Shown: piece by piece, positions 49,043 to 58,600 of the stretch
Layout: each line of letters starts with the position of its first letter
How positions within the stretch are numbered: position 1 is the stretch's first letter
Source of the DNA: an uncultured Chitinophagaceae bacterium
Lineage (GTDB): Bacteria; Bacteroidota; Bacteroidia; Chitinophagales; Chitinophagaceae
Length of the DNA stretch: 64,000 nt
Direction: 5' to 3'
Assembly (NCBI GenBank): GCA_936908745.1
Contig: CAKZFX010000009.1
Span: 124,001-188,000, forward strand
The notes under the pieces: generated by a model
Told to the model about the DNA's origin: nothing
Database searches by the model: none
Seen by the model: only the letters and a program-made list of their open reading frames with translations
Translations under genes and position numbers: made by a program

Positions 49043-49207
49043 ACTACTAAGGGATTACTCTCAGGCTAAAATTAATGAAAAGCTAACACTTGTTCAGACA
49101 ACTGGCAATAAAAAAAGCTGCATATCTCCTTTATAACGTCAAGGATTGCAGGAAACTAAAGAGGCTTATATAGTTTCTAAATCGCTGTTGAGGCCAACCT
49201 AAACGGG

Positions 49208-49238
49208 TTGTCGGTATAAGTGCAAAAGGGTAGCTTTA
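49208..49238 (+). promoter_or_regulatory. promoter of the caspase-like gene, TTG-N20-TAGCTTTA
   Basis: TTG at 49208-49210 and TAGCTTTA at 49231-49238 approximate the -33/-7 pair, 37 bases before the ATG at 49276. Confidence 0.45.
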
Positions 49239-49275
49239 AGATCCATAATCGGGAGTTGGCACAAATCAAATAAAT

Positions 49276-50598
49276 ATGTACAAGCTTATTGGGATCGGAA
49301 TAGATAGTTACCAGGATGACACCATTAAAGATCTTTCTAATTGCGTAAAAGATGTTAACGCAATAATTACTATGCTATCTGAGAAATATCATTTCGATGA
49401 TTTTGAGCTGCTATCAGGCGAGGAACAAACCACAAAAAGCTTTGTATTCAATAAACTGTACGACTTACTCATTAATTCATTGGAAGAGGACAGTATTTTA
49501 ATAGTTTATTCAGGTCATGGAGAATACAATCCTATAATAGGCACTTCGTATTGGCTAACTTCTGATGCGAAGAAGAATGACGCAACAACGTGGTTAAATG
49601 TGGGAGATATTTTAGATGTCTTCAAAGTTTCTAAGGCAAAACATATCGCATTGATTTCAGACAGCTGCTTTTCAGGTGCGATTTTCGAAAGCGAAACAAA
49701 GGGAGGAGGAATAAAAGCGCTCGAAGAAAAATATTCACGCCAGGCATTAACTTCTGGAAGTATCGAACCGGTCAGCGACGGCAAAGCCGGTGAATCCAGC
49801 CCTTTTACGATTTCAGTATTGCAAACGCTGGAAGATAATGCAGAAGATAATTTTACTTTTTCCAGTTTTTCAGAAGAGGTAATCAAAAATTTTAGCGCGA
49901 CAAGAAGTCAAACGCCAATGCATGGTGCGCTGACTCGTTCAGGTCATAAAGGCGGATCGTACATTTATAAATTAAGAAAAGGGGAAATTGAACTGTTCCG
50001 GGACTTGAAGCTTAATTTGGGAATAAGGGCTGCTGTGAAAATGAAGAGCGATATAAGTATCCCCTTTATCAATAATTCATCAAAATTTAATAATGAATTT
50101 ATTAACTCCTTCATTCAGCAGCAAGGTTACGCGATCATTAACGAAGCCCGCCTTTTTTTCCAGGCCGACGAAGACTTTCATAGCGATCATGAGTATCTTT
50201 TAGAGGTAGGGTATACCGTGGAAATGTTTACTGATAAATTTCTGAGCATTGTTCTTTCCAGATTTGACTATTTCGGAGGTGCACATCCAAACAATTACAT
50301 GTACACACTGAACTTTGCTTTCAATCCTGATAGAAAGATATCATTAGATGATTTGATTGATTATAGCGAGTACAAGGGGTTTGAAGATTTCCTCTCAGTA
50401 AGTATCGACAAATACGCTGATGAAGAAGCCAAAGAATATTTGCACCAGTACAAAGAGAGTATTAATATTTACGATAACCCCGATTTTTCTTTTAATGAAA
50501 AAACACTTACAATTTATTTTTCCAATGTAATGCCGAGGATGATTATGGCCCTTGGATATCTTGAAATACCTATGGAATCACTAAAATTCAAACTATAG
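49276..50598 (+). CDS. caspase-like protease fused to a DUF3298/RsiV-like domain
   Basis: 440 residues, no signal peptide. Residues 1-230 form a caspase (peptidase C14) fold opening MYKLIGIGIDSYQDD; the dyad is His81 in YSGHGEY and Cys131 in ISDSCFSG. Residues about 255-440 resemble DUF3298/RsiV-type domains (QGYAIINEARLFFQADEDF, SRFDYFGGAHPNNYMYTLNF, RKISLDDLIDYSEY). Bacterial caspases act in several anti-phage systems, where cleavage triggers cell death. DUF3298 domains are usually extracytoplasmic, so a cytosolic fusion is odd. Function inferred, not proven. Confidence 0.87.
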   Translation: MYKLIGIGIDSYQDDTIKDLSNCVKDVNAIITMLSEKYHFDDFELLSGEEQTTKSFVFNKLYDLLINSLEEDSILIVYSGHGEYNPIIGTSYWLTSDAKKNDATTWLNVGDILDVFKVSKAKHIALISDSCFSGAIFESETKGGGIKALEEKYSRQALTSGSIEPVSDGKAGESSPFTISVLQTLEDNAEDNFTFSSFSEEVIKNFSATRSQTPMHGALTRSGHKGGSYIYKLRKGEIELFRDLKLNLGIRAAVKMKSDISIPFINNSSKFNNEFINSFIQQQGYAIINEARLFFQADEDFHSDHEYLLEVGYTVEMFTDKFLSIVLSRFDYFGGAHPNNYMYTLNFAFNPDRKISLDDLIDYSEYKGFEDFLSVSIDKYADEEAKEYLHQYKESINIYDNPDFSFNEKTLTIYFSNVMPRMIMALGYLEIPMESLKFKL

Positions 50599-50937
50599 AG
50601 ATTGATATCCTTTTGCTGTGCGCACAGGTTGCATGAGTTTTTGAACATCCTGGTACAAGAAATAGGTACGCGTACCGATACGATAAGGTTGGATTTTTCC
50701 CTGTTTGATCCAGTCGTAGATGGTTGGCTTGGAAACACGTAAAGCACGGCATATTTCATCGACTTTATAAAGTGGCTTAATGACAAGACCGGGTATATTA
50801 TTAGCCGGATAGTGTTTAAATTCCTTTACAGCTTCTGTAATTTCTTCACGGATGATCAGGCGGACTCTTTCCCAAAAAACTGCGGATTCAAAAGGTATCA
50901 GTATAGGTAATGCGGGGATTGGCTTTGTTGTCTCCAT
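50593..50937 (-). CDS. excisionase-like helix-turn-helix protein
   Basis: From the ATG at 50937 (METTKPIPALPILIP), 114 residues; an upstream TTG is rejected. The C-terminal half is a winged HTH of the MerR/excisionase kind: YKVDEICRALRVSKPTIYDWIKQGKIQPYRIGTRTYFLYQDV. Such proteins are common on Bacteroidota integrative elements as directionality or regulatory factors. It overlaps the convergent caspase gene by 6 bases. Confidence 0.88.
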   Translation of the reverse strand: METTKPIPALPILIPFESAVFWERVRLIIREEITEAVKEFKHYPANNIPGLVIKPLYKVDEICRALRVSKPTIYDWIKQGKIQPYRIGTRTYFLYQDVQKLMQPVRTAKGYQSL

Positions 50938-50939
50938 TG

Positions 50940-50953
50940 GCAAGTTTACTTGC
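50940..50953. promoter_or_regulatory. palindrome at the start of the HTH gene
   Basis: GCAAGT TT ACTTGC, 2 bases upstream of the ATG on the minus strand. It fits an autoregulatory operator, not shown. Confidence 0.35.
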
Positions 50954-51188
50954 GAATGTACAAGAGTGATGTAGTGGCGAGTTATAAGAAAAGGAAATCT
51001 GTTTACGCAAAATGGAAACTGACTTATCCATGACTTACATTATAATGATGGCTTTATGGATGTATTCAAATTTCTTCCATCAGCAAAAAGCAAAATTTAC
51101 TTTAGCAAATCTTGTCAAACTATTATAAATAAAGTTGTGTGAGAGTTTTTTTAGAAGAATGTACGCAGAGAGGAGATAATATTTTTCT

Positions 51189-51211
51189 ATCCCGGCATAC
51201 GATGCCGGGAT
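51189..51211. promoter_or_regulatory. 23-bp palindrome downstream of the RHH gene
   Basis: ATCCCGGCAT ACG ATGCCGGGAT, perfect 10-bp arms. No T run follows on either strand, so it is a poor terminator; it may be a protein site or RNA hairpin. The rest of 50,954-51,188 is AT-rich without a gene. Confidence 0.45.
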
Positions 51212-51235
51212 GCAGCAGGGATGCAAAGTGGAGGG

Positions 51236-51451
51236 TTAAGCGCTTTTTCTCAGGTATTCGCGTAGCGCGTCTTCGATCAGGTCATTCATCTTTTTGAAGT
51301 GGGTAACAGAGTACACTTTAAGGTTTACATAGAGACTTTTATCGATTCTGGCAGAGATAGCTTGTAATTCAGCATTACCGGAATTGTGCCCGTTTAGTGA
51401 GGTTTCTCGATTTCGGCTTTGTGCTGTTTCGTTTATAACTGACTGTGGCAT
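51236..51451 (-). CDS. small ribbon-helix-helix-type protein
   Basis: 71 residues. A polar N-terminus is followed by a segment with ribbon-helix-helix character: AISARIDKSLYVNLKVYSVTHFKKMNDLIEDALREYL. Such proteins act as antitoxins, plasmid partition factors or repressors. No toxin gene is adjacent, so an orphan regulator is more likely. It has its own -7 box. Confidence 0.7.
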   Translation of the reverse strand: MPQSVINETAQSRNRETSLNGHNSGNAELQAISARIDKSLYVNLKVYSVTHFKKMNDLIEDALREYLRKSA

Positions 51452-51488
51452 AAGGATTATTTTAGTTATTTGGTTTGTACTTAGACGG

Positions 51489-51496
51489 CAAAACTA
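51489..51496 (-). promoter_or_regulatory. -7 box (TAGTTTTG) of the RHH gene
   Basis: Minus-strand TAGTTTTG fits TAnnTTTG, 38 bases before the ATG at 51451; -33 region only T-rich. Confidence 0.45.
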
Positions 51497-51583
51497 TGGT
51501 TTTTTGATATAAAAAAATATCATTTTAAATTTTTATTTTAAAATTTAAACATTTAATTATAGATTTACATGACCATCCTTTGT

Positions 51584-51630
51584 AAGACTTGAATCCGCCC
51601 TGTATTAATTGACTTAATACTTCAAGTCTT
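51584..51630 (+). promoter_or_regulatory. two-tier hairpin abutting the amine oxidase start codon
   Basis: AAGACTTGAA (51584-51593) is the exact complement of TTCAAGTCTT (51621-51630), the last ten bases before the ATG. Inside, GTATTAA (51602-51608) pairs with TTAATAC (51614-51620) across a 5-base loop; an 8-base bulge TCCGCCCT lies on the left side. No T run follows. In RNA it would hold the start region in a stem; as DNA it could be an operator. Confidence 0.6.
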
Positions 51631-53373
51631 ATGAGAAAGAATGAAACTAAAACCAGGAGATCCCGACAGAAGGTTCGTCCTTCCTCCCAGCAGTACATAT
51701 CCCCACAAGGTGATCTGGTTGATAAGAAGCGAAATTGCTACACATTTGAATCCACTTACGGTTACACCATTCATGTATGTGATACCATGATCTGCGGTGC
51801 AGGGATAGCAGGTTTGTATACGGCTACCGAACTGGCAAAACGAAAAGCTTCCAGTGGCACACCGCATGGTATTATGGTCTTTGAAAAAGACAAACGGGCC
51901 GGCGGCAGATTACATTCTACCGCATTTCCCAATAGTCCATTCAGCGAGGTTGCATATGGGGGAATGCGTGCAAAGGACGATGATCTGATCATGAATGGAC
52001 TTATAAAACGTATGGGACTTAAGCAGGAAAAATTTGATTATCCTGTCACCTACTATTATCTCAGGGAGCAGATGGTTCCGGCTGATCAGCTGGCACAGAA
52101 AGGAACTAAGTTATATGGTCTGAAAGACAAGGAAGCTAATAAGACCCCTGATGAATTAGTTGAAATGGCGCTTATCAATGCGCTCTATCTTGACAAAAAA
52201 ACATTCAGCGACCCGGCGCTAAAACAAAAATTCTTAGATGATCTTGAAAGCTTCCGTTTCCATGGACATCCCCTGCGCCAGGTGGGTTGGATCAATCTGC
52301 TGCAAAATCAGCTTTCCGATAACGCTATATCTTTTATAAAGGATGCCGATGGTTATGATAGCAACTATGAGAATATGCCAGCAACAGACGCCATCACGGA
52401 TCTGTTTTGTTTTCAGGGTGGTTTTAAATCAACCGTTGGGGGTTATTCCAGGGTGACCGATGAACTGGCAAAGGAACTGGAAAGCTTGGGAGGAGATCTT
52501 CATCTCTCCTATGAAGCAAAGGAGATTGATAAACTCAGGACAGACAGTAAGATTACGATTCACAAGGAAATAATCCGTGAACTCAAATATAGAAGGCTGC
52601 CACAGCTCAAACATGTGGTCAGGGTAAAGAACAACCGAAAGGGAAAGACTGAATATGTCGTTGCCGACCGTGTGGTACTGGCAATGCCCAAAAAAGATCT
52701 TTTAAAACTCGATGATGAAACAATACTTTTTGACCAGGCTACCGGGTCAAAACTACCAGCGCGGATCCATAGCGTGAATGCACTGAAATCGGTAAAAGTT
52801 TACCTGCAGTTTGAATACCCCTGGTGGAAAAAGCTTCGCCTGCTTCCTTCTAAAATGATTGGTGGCTCCCGTATAAGAATGATCTACCTGTTTCCCACAG
52901 AGGGAGAACTCAATCCAAACGACCCGCATAACAGTTCCTGCAATATGCTTATCTATATGGACCAGCAGGCGGCAAAGAACTTCCCTAACTATACAATGGA
53001 AAAAGATGTAACAACCCCGATCGGACCTGAGCATTATGAATTACGTGATTTTATTTATCACGAGCTGCGAAAAATGTTTTCTCAACTGGATAAGGACCTG
53101 CAGATCCCCATACCTCCCAATATGGCATTCCGTTTCTGGGAGGAAGCCTATCACTGTTATGGAAAGAATGTATGTTCTGCTGAAGTTCGCAGGGACATGA
53201 TCAGGCCCCACCCTGACTTAGATGTACATGTAATCGGCTCTGCCTATTCCAACCAGCAATCATGGGCGGAAGGAGCATTGATCACTGCTGAATTTCTGTT
53301 ACAGGAAGAATATAAACTGGATGCGCCGGAGCATTTGCCACCGGGGTATGCACAGAATAACCTTTTAAAATAA
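51631..53373 (+). CDS. FAD-dependent amine oxidase
   Basis: 580 residues of the flavin monoamine oxidase superfamily (L-amino acid oxidase, lysine 2-monooxygenase and relatives). FAD-binding GAGIAG at 56-61, the ribose-binding Glu85 and GGR at 91-93 ([14 protein letters not shown]), [12 protein letters not shown] with the substrate-side Arg, and the C-terminal FAD segment [25 protein letters not shown] basic 40-residue N-terminal extension precedes the Rossmann fold; no signal peptide. It stops 4 bases before a lysyl-tRNA synthetase gene, so both are probably made together. Substrate unknown; an amino acid such as lysine is suggested only by the neighbour. Confidence 0.9.
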   Translation: MRKNETKTRRSRQKVRPSSQQYISPQGDLVDKKRNCYTFESTYGYTIHVCDTMICGAGIAGLYTATELAKRKASSGTPHGIMVFEKDKRAGGRLHSTAFPNSPFSEVAYGGMRAKDDDLIMNGLIKRMGLKQEKFDYPVTYYYLREQMVPADQLAQKGTKLYGLKDKEANKTPDELVEMALINALYLDKKTFSDPALKQKFLDDLESFRFHGHPLRQVGWINLLQNQLSDNAISFIKDADGYDSNYENMPATDAITDLFCFQGGFKSTVGGYSRVTDELAKELESLGGDLHLSYEAKEIDKLRTDSKITIHKEIIRELKYRRLPQLKHVVRVKNNRKGKTEYVVADRVVLAMPKKDLLKLDDETILFDQATGSKLPARIHSVNALKSVKVYLQFEYPWWKKLRLLPSKMIGGSRIRMIYLFPTEGELNPNDPHNSSCNMLIYMDQQAAKNFPNYTMEKDVTTPIGPEHYELRDFIYHELRKMFSQLDKDLQIPIPPNMAFRFWEEAYHCYGKNVCSAEVRRDMIRPHPDLDVHVIGSAYSNQQSWAEGALITAEFLLQEEYKLDAPEHLPPGYAQNNLLK

Positions 53374-53377
53374 TTTT

Positions 53378-54895
53378 ATGTTCAATGATTATAAACTGGT
53401 AAAGCGCACTGCGCTGCTGGAAATGGGAGTAGATATATATCCTTATAACTATCCTGCATTTTCCCTGATCGCCGATGTGAAAGAAAAAACTGCAGGTGAT
53501 TTCAGGATAACCGGGAGGATATGGGCTATCCGGAAAATGGGCAGGTCTTTCTTTATGGATCTAAAGGATGATACAGGAAAGATCCAGGTCTATTTCAGGA
53601 CCGACATTTTCAGTGAGCATGATAAGACCATTTTTGAATTGCTTGACCTGGGTGATATACTCGGAATAGAAGGAACGCTGTTTACAACGAAGACTGCTGA
53701 GCTTACGCTGGAAGCAAAAGCCTTCAGCATTCTTGCCAAATCTGTTGTGGATATTCCTGTAGGAAAAGAAAGAGAGGACAAACAATTTTACCGGATGACG
53801 GATACCGAATCAAAGTACCGTAACAGGTACATGACCTGGATACTTGATGATGAAGAACGCAACCGGATCAAAACACGTTCCCGCATCATCACTTTCATCC
53901 GTAATTATTTTCAGCAAAAAGATTTCCTAGAGGTCAATACGCCGGTGATTGAAAACTGTTATGGTGGTGCTGAGGCCCGTCCTTTTAAGGTTAACATCTG
54001 GGCCTTTCACAATAAAGAAGCTTACCTGCGCATATCTCCGGAACTATACCTGAAACGCTTTATTGTAGCCGGTTTTCCCAAAGTGTTTACTATCTGCGAA
54101 AATTTCAGGAATGAAGGGATCGATCATTCGCACAACCCGGAGTTCAGCATGTTGGAATGGTACCAGACCTATACAGATTACCATTTCCAGATGCAGCAGT
54201 TTGAAGACCTGATCTATAAGACCTGCCTGCATATTACCGGGAGTGCAAAAATAGTTTACAATAATATCAGCATTGATTTTACGCCGCCCTGGAAACGTAT
54301 CAGCATGGTGGATGCTATCAAAGAAGCCTTTCATATCGATGTAAATCTGCTTGATGAAGAAGAACTCTATAAAGTGCTTGGAAAGTTTGACATCAATATC
54401 TGCCGTAAAGATTTTTCCTGGGGTCTGGGTGTGGCATATCTTTTTGAAGTGGTGTGTATCAAAAAACTGGTACAGCCGGTATTCATTACTGACCATCCAA
54501 AAGAGATCAGTTCTCTGGCAAAACTCAAACGGGGTGATGACCGGTTTGTAGAACGGTTTGAACCCTATGTCTGCGGTATGGAGATCGGAAATGCTTATAG
54601 TGAACTGACAGACCCTGTAGTACAATATGAAAGGTTTATTGAACAAAAGCAGCGAAGAAATTCCCTGGAACAGAAACTGGATTATGAAGAAACCCCGATT
54701 GACAGAGACTTTATCAAGGCGCTTGCCTGCGGGATGCCTCCTACCGGCGGTGTGGGCCTGGGTGTGGATCGCCTGATCATGCTGCTGACAAATGCACCGA
54801 GTATCAGGGACGTGATACCGTTCCCGATGCTATCCAATAACGATATTAATGAGCTGGTTAAAATTCATAAGAAAAAATCGAGTTTGAACAAATAA
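53378..54895 (+). CDS. class II lysyl-tRNA synthetase paralogue
   Basis: 505 residues, full LysRS layout. An N-terminal OB-fold anticodon domain (about 40-120: [21 protein letters not shown]) precedes the catalytic domain. That holds YGGAEARPF, the lysine-pocket PELYLKRF (E222), motif 2 [20 protein letters not shown] with E260 and Tyr262, [12 protein letters not shown] (Asn and Glu kept, Phe to Tyr), and motif 3 [13 protein letters not shown] (458 on). Compared with housekeeping LysS it has a Trp after the lysine-binding Glu and other loop changes. It sits on an island, so it is probably a second copy with a special use. Translationally close to the amine oxidase. Confidence 0.88.
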   Translation: MFNDYKLVKRTALLEMGVDIYPYNYPAFSLIADVKEKTAGDFRITGRIWAIRKMGRSFFMDLKDDTGKIQVYFRTDIFSEHDKTIFELLDLGDILGIEGTLFTTKTAELTLEAKAFSILAKSVVDIPVGKEREDKQFYRMTDTESKYRNRYMTWILDDEERNRIKTRSRIITFIRNYFQQKDFLEVNTPVIENCYGGAEARPFKVNIWAFHNKEAYLRISPELYLKRFIVAGFPKVFTICENFRNEGIDHSHNPEFSMLEWYQTYTDYHFQMQQFEDLIYKTCLHITGSAKIVYNNISIDFTPPWKRISMVDAIKEAFHIDVNLLDEEELYKVLGKFDINICRKDFSWGLGVAYLFEVVCIKKLVQPVFITDHPKEISSLAKLKRGDDRFVERFEPYVCGMEIGNAYSELTDPVVQYERFIEQKQRRNSLEQKLDYEETPIDRDFIKALACGMPPTGGVGLGVDRLIMLLTNAPSIRDVIPFPMLSNNDINELVKIHKKKSSLNK

Positions 54896-54961
54896 GCCGT
54901 CGCGGCCTTACTGAACTTCTTCCCGGTTATTGCACTTTCCATTTTACCCGCTGAAATGAGG

Positions 54962-54969
54962 TATCTTTG
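54962..54969 (+). promoter_or_regulatory. -7 box (TATCTTTG) before the SEC-C gene
   Basis: Perfect TATCTTTG 22 bases before the ATG at 54991; CTTTCC about 20 bases further up may serve as a weak -33 box. It suggests that the two SEC-C genes form their own transcript. Confidence 0.55.
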
Positions 54970-54990
54970 CATCCCTCAAAAATTTTAAGT

Positions 54991-55641
54991 ATGGTCGGAT
55001 TTGATATGGTTGAAGCAGCGGATGAGAAGGATCCCTATGTAATTAAACTGCTGAAAAATGTGGGTACGCATACTCCGGTATACCTTGATGTGGAACCGGA
55101 AGAAGGTGCTGAAATAAATGAATGTTTTCCTGCTGTGCAGAAGAAAATTGAAACCTCCGGTGGAAGGATGATACTGGGCTGGCAGATCTGGAAAGGTCCT
55201 AACCTGGTGGAAGCGGAATTACATGCCGTCTGGGAAGACCCTGATGAAGAATTGCACGACATTACTCCAAAAGACGCGGGTATAACACGTATCATGTTTG
55301 TGGAAGATGAAAACCTGGTATATGACGGGAAACAAAAGGATAATATCAGGCTCAATACCACTACCAACCCGCTGGTGGATGATTTTATCAAGGCGAGTGA
55401 AGCCATCTTCCGTTTTCAGAACAAAGGAGAAAGAGCCGATTTGTATGGCATGGATTTTAATAATGCTTTAACCGCTGAAGAAATGGAGCATTTTGAAAAA
55501 CTTCATCAGCTAAAGGACATGATGAATGTTATAATAATGATGGGTGGGAAACGCGGCTCACCCTGCCCCTGTATGAATGGAAAGAAATTTAATGAATGTC
55601 ATGGAAAGGACTGGCAGAAGATTGCGGCAAAGGATATATGA
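54991..55641 (+). CDS. small SEC-C motif protein
   Basis: 216 residues from the ATG at 54991 (MVGFDMVEAADEKD); a TTG at 54967 lies inside the promoter and is rejected. The first about 110 residues form an alpha/beta domain that I do not recognise (KIETSGGRMILGWQIWKGPN, EAELHAVWEDPDEEL). The C-terminal 28 residues carry a SEC-C zinc motif, GSPCPCMNGKKFNECHGK, with Cys192, Cys194, Cys203 and His204. The same motif opens the next protein, 39 bases downstream. A joint role is likely. Confidence 0.75.
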   Translation: MVGFDMVEAADEKDPYVIKLLKNVGTHTPVYLDVEPEEGAEINECFPAVQKKIETSGGRMILGWQIWKGPNLVEAELHAVWEDPDEELHDITPKDAGITRIMFVEDENLVYDGKQKDNIRLNTTTNPLVDDFIKASEAIFRFQNKGERADLYGMDFNNALTAEEMEHFEKLHQLKDMMNVIIMMGGKRGSPCPCMNGKKFNECHGKDWQKIAAKDI

Positions 55642-55680
55642 TAACGGGCAGCAATAAAAATTTAAAGATGCAGCATTACA

Positions 55681-58600
55681 ATGATCAGTCAGAATGAACC
55701 CTGCCCCTGCGAGAGCGGAAAAAAATACAAACGCTGTTGCGGGATGGAGAATAAGAAGGATAAGAAAGCAAAGCAAGAGAACTTTTTCTCTTTGTACAAT
55801 ACTCCTGATCTGCTCAGGACTATTGCAGGGTTATCCATTATGCCTTCAAACCACGGAAAATATGTACGGCTTGAAAAACTGACCGTTGAAGCACTGCGAT
55901 TTTATAATGAGAATAAGAAAAAAGTTTCCAGGGATGAACTTGATCGCCACCTGCGCACGCACTACCCGGCAGATCCGCTGGAAGATCCGCCAATCAACCT
56001 GTTCACAGAAGTGATTGCTTTTTACGGGGGAGACTACCTCATCTTTCCGGGTATTACCGAAAGCCCGGGCTTTATATTAAATCAGCTATTGCCCGCGATC
56101 TATAACTGGCCGAAGGCCCAATTACCAAAAGAATTTAAAAGTAACTGTAATCATGTCGTACTTTTTTTATTATCCCTCTCAGATATTGTTGCAAAAAAGA
56201 TAAACTACCGGCGTTACCTGTATGGGGAGATGACAGAGACGGAAATTACTATCCCAGATGCAGCTGCACTGGAAAAACTGAAAGAAGCAGTACTGGTTAC
56301 GACTGAAGAGATGGAGGACATGTTGCAAACACAGGGGATCGCACCTGAGGTCCTGCCCAAATTCCTGATTCATCCAAGGGATATCCCGGCAGCAAACGCT
56401 GATCCGGATGACAACCCATTGCTTAAAAAACCCTTGTGGAAAGTAAAAGAGGGATACATTGTAACCAACCCATCAACCATTGCGTATGCCCTTATTGATT
56501 TTATCAAAGAAGAAGCAAAGGTTTTCGGATGCAGTGATGCGCTTCACGACGCTTATCATGGGATAGTGTGGAACAATGCAAAGATGCAACTGCAGATAAT
56601 GGGTTTTAAGACCGTCGAGATACCGGACATAAAGGAACCGGAGGATAAGTACATTCAGACCCTGATCCGCCAGTTTGATGATGATAAGATCGCGATCATT
56701 CAGTACCTCCCCCTCAGCCAGCAGGGAAAAATTAAAGCTATTGACGCGCTGCCGGGGCAAAGGGAAACTTTATTCCGCAGGATCGCTGCTATTCCGGGCT
56801 ATGCCGGGTTCCAGTTCCTGGACATCACACTTATTTCTCCGATGGGAAACGATACGATGTTTGCCATCATGGGTAATAAAATTTCTCAAACAATATCCAT
56901 TCCTGTTTATGATCTTGATATACTCAGCAAATCAAGAGAATGCAAGGCGCTTGATCTCTGGAAATTTGCGCTGGCAAGGCAGCAGCAGTTACCCCGTGTC
57001 GCTAAGATGATGGGACTATCTTTTTTGGATGAGTACAAGATATACAAGGATCACAGTGATTCGTTCTATCTTTCTGATGAAGCAGGCTTTGATATTTCTA
57101 AATGGAGATTCGGTCATTCACAATCATTCATTGAAAAAGTAAAGCTCCTTAATGATGAACACTCCGTGATGCTAACGGTGGGTCAGAGAATGGCAAAAAC
57201 AATGGTGCAGCGAAAAGATAAATACGCACCCGTTTATTTCTCTCCGATGGATCTTGCTGACAGCGAACTCCAGTTTGCAGTGGAAGGATTTGATAGCGCG
57301 GTATGGGTAAAGCCGGTATTGCCTGGCGAAATCAGCAGCTGGTTTCGCAAACTTTATTGGGAGCTGACGGATGCTGTCAGTTACTGGGTCTGGCAGATCA
57401 CTGCTGATATAAAAGACAAACTGGGATCGCTGAAAATCCCCGTTATCAACATTACTTATGAACTCCGGGAAGCACAGAAATTTGAGGATCTCGACGATGC
57501 TTTTATAAGGGATCCGGTTGTTCATAATAAACTTTTTGTCAGTGCTTCACCTGATACCGCACATATGGTTATACCTGATGAGATCATGCCGTATTTCTAT
57601 GGTGCAGATAATGAAGGAGACCGGCTAATGGTCCGGCAACTGCTGCTGGCCTTTAGTGAGCTGCTAGAGCTGCACAAACTGCCGGGCTTTTCTCCTGAAG
57701 AAATGGAAGCGATCATAGAAAGAAATGCTCCTGTCGGTCCGAAGAAAAAATTCTTTATCCTTCATACCAGGTCCAATCTCCTGCTTGATCAGCGCAACAT
57801 CAAAGGCTACCGGTATATACAGGATTATGATGTCAGTGTTGTCCTGAATAGTATCGGGCCGTTACTGGGTGACCTTCGTCCGCCTGTCGGTGAAATAACG
57901 GAAAGCAAAGACAAGATCAAGCTGTCCCGCAATATTGTGATGAAGGCACTGCTTCCCCACCTGAAAAAAATAATCGCGCAGTATGACAATCATGAACTGA
58001 TACAGCGACTGGTAAGCCTGAATGAAAGCCTGATCCGGCACCGGGAAGATCTGACGCTAAAAACACCGACAAGGATAGCCTGCTTTGTTTCTGTGGAGCA
58101 GCATACAGAAGATATGCTGGAAATGTTTGCAGACATTACCCGTACCACCATAGCGCTGAGGTGCCTGCTTGAACATCTGGCAGCAGAATCTGCCAGCGGA
58201 AATAAAAAGGTCAGCAAGGCAGGAATTGATGAGCTCGTTGCCATCATGGACCAGATCATTTCGTGGGGTAGCCTGGGTGACCAGTTGGGCTTTAACCTCT
58301 TTGATATCCGCGTGGGTGTGCTGGACTCCGGTCGCATCGGTACGCAGAAAACTGTTTCCCGCGAGATATTTGATCCTTACTACGGGGCCAAAGCAAAAGA
58401 ATCAGTTGCAGATGCTATCCGTTTCTTTCAAAGTGGGTTTGAAGCTCCCGGAACCGAAGATGAAAACGATGTGCCTGCATCGCTTGACCGGGCATTTACA
58501 GAAGAATTCGGTATCTCTTTTACAGGCATGGCCAGGTTTATCGATATACTTGCTGTTCTCGCATTTGACCAGGACACAGCTTATGCGGTCATGCACAAAA

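Noticed and set aside
54044..54646. 200-codon open frame on the minus strand
   Set aside because: Antisense to the lysyl-tRNA synthetase gene; composition is that of a complement frame.
53378..54895. EpmA/PoxA-type EF-P lysine ligase
   Set aside because: EpmA lacks the OB-fold anticodon domain; this protein has it and full LysRS length.
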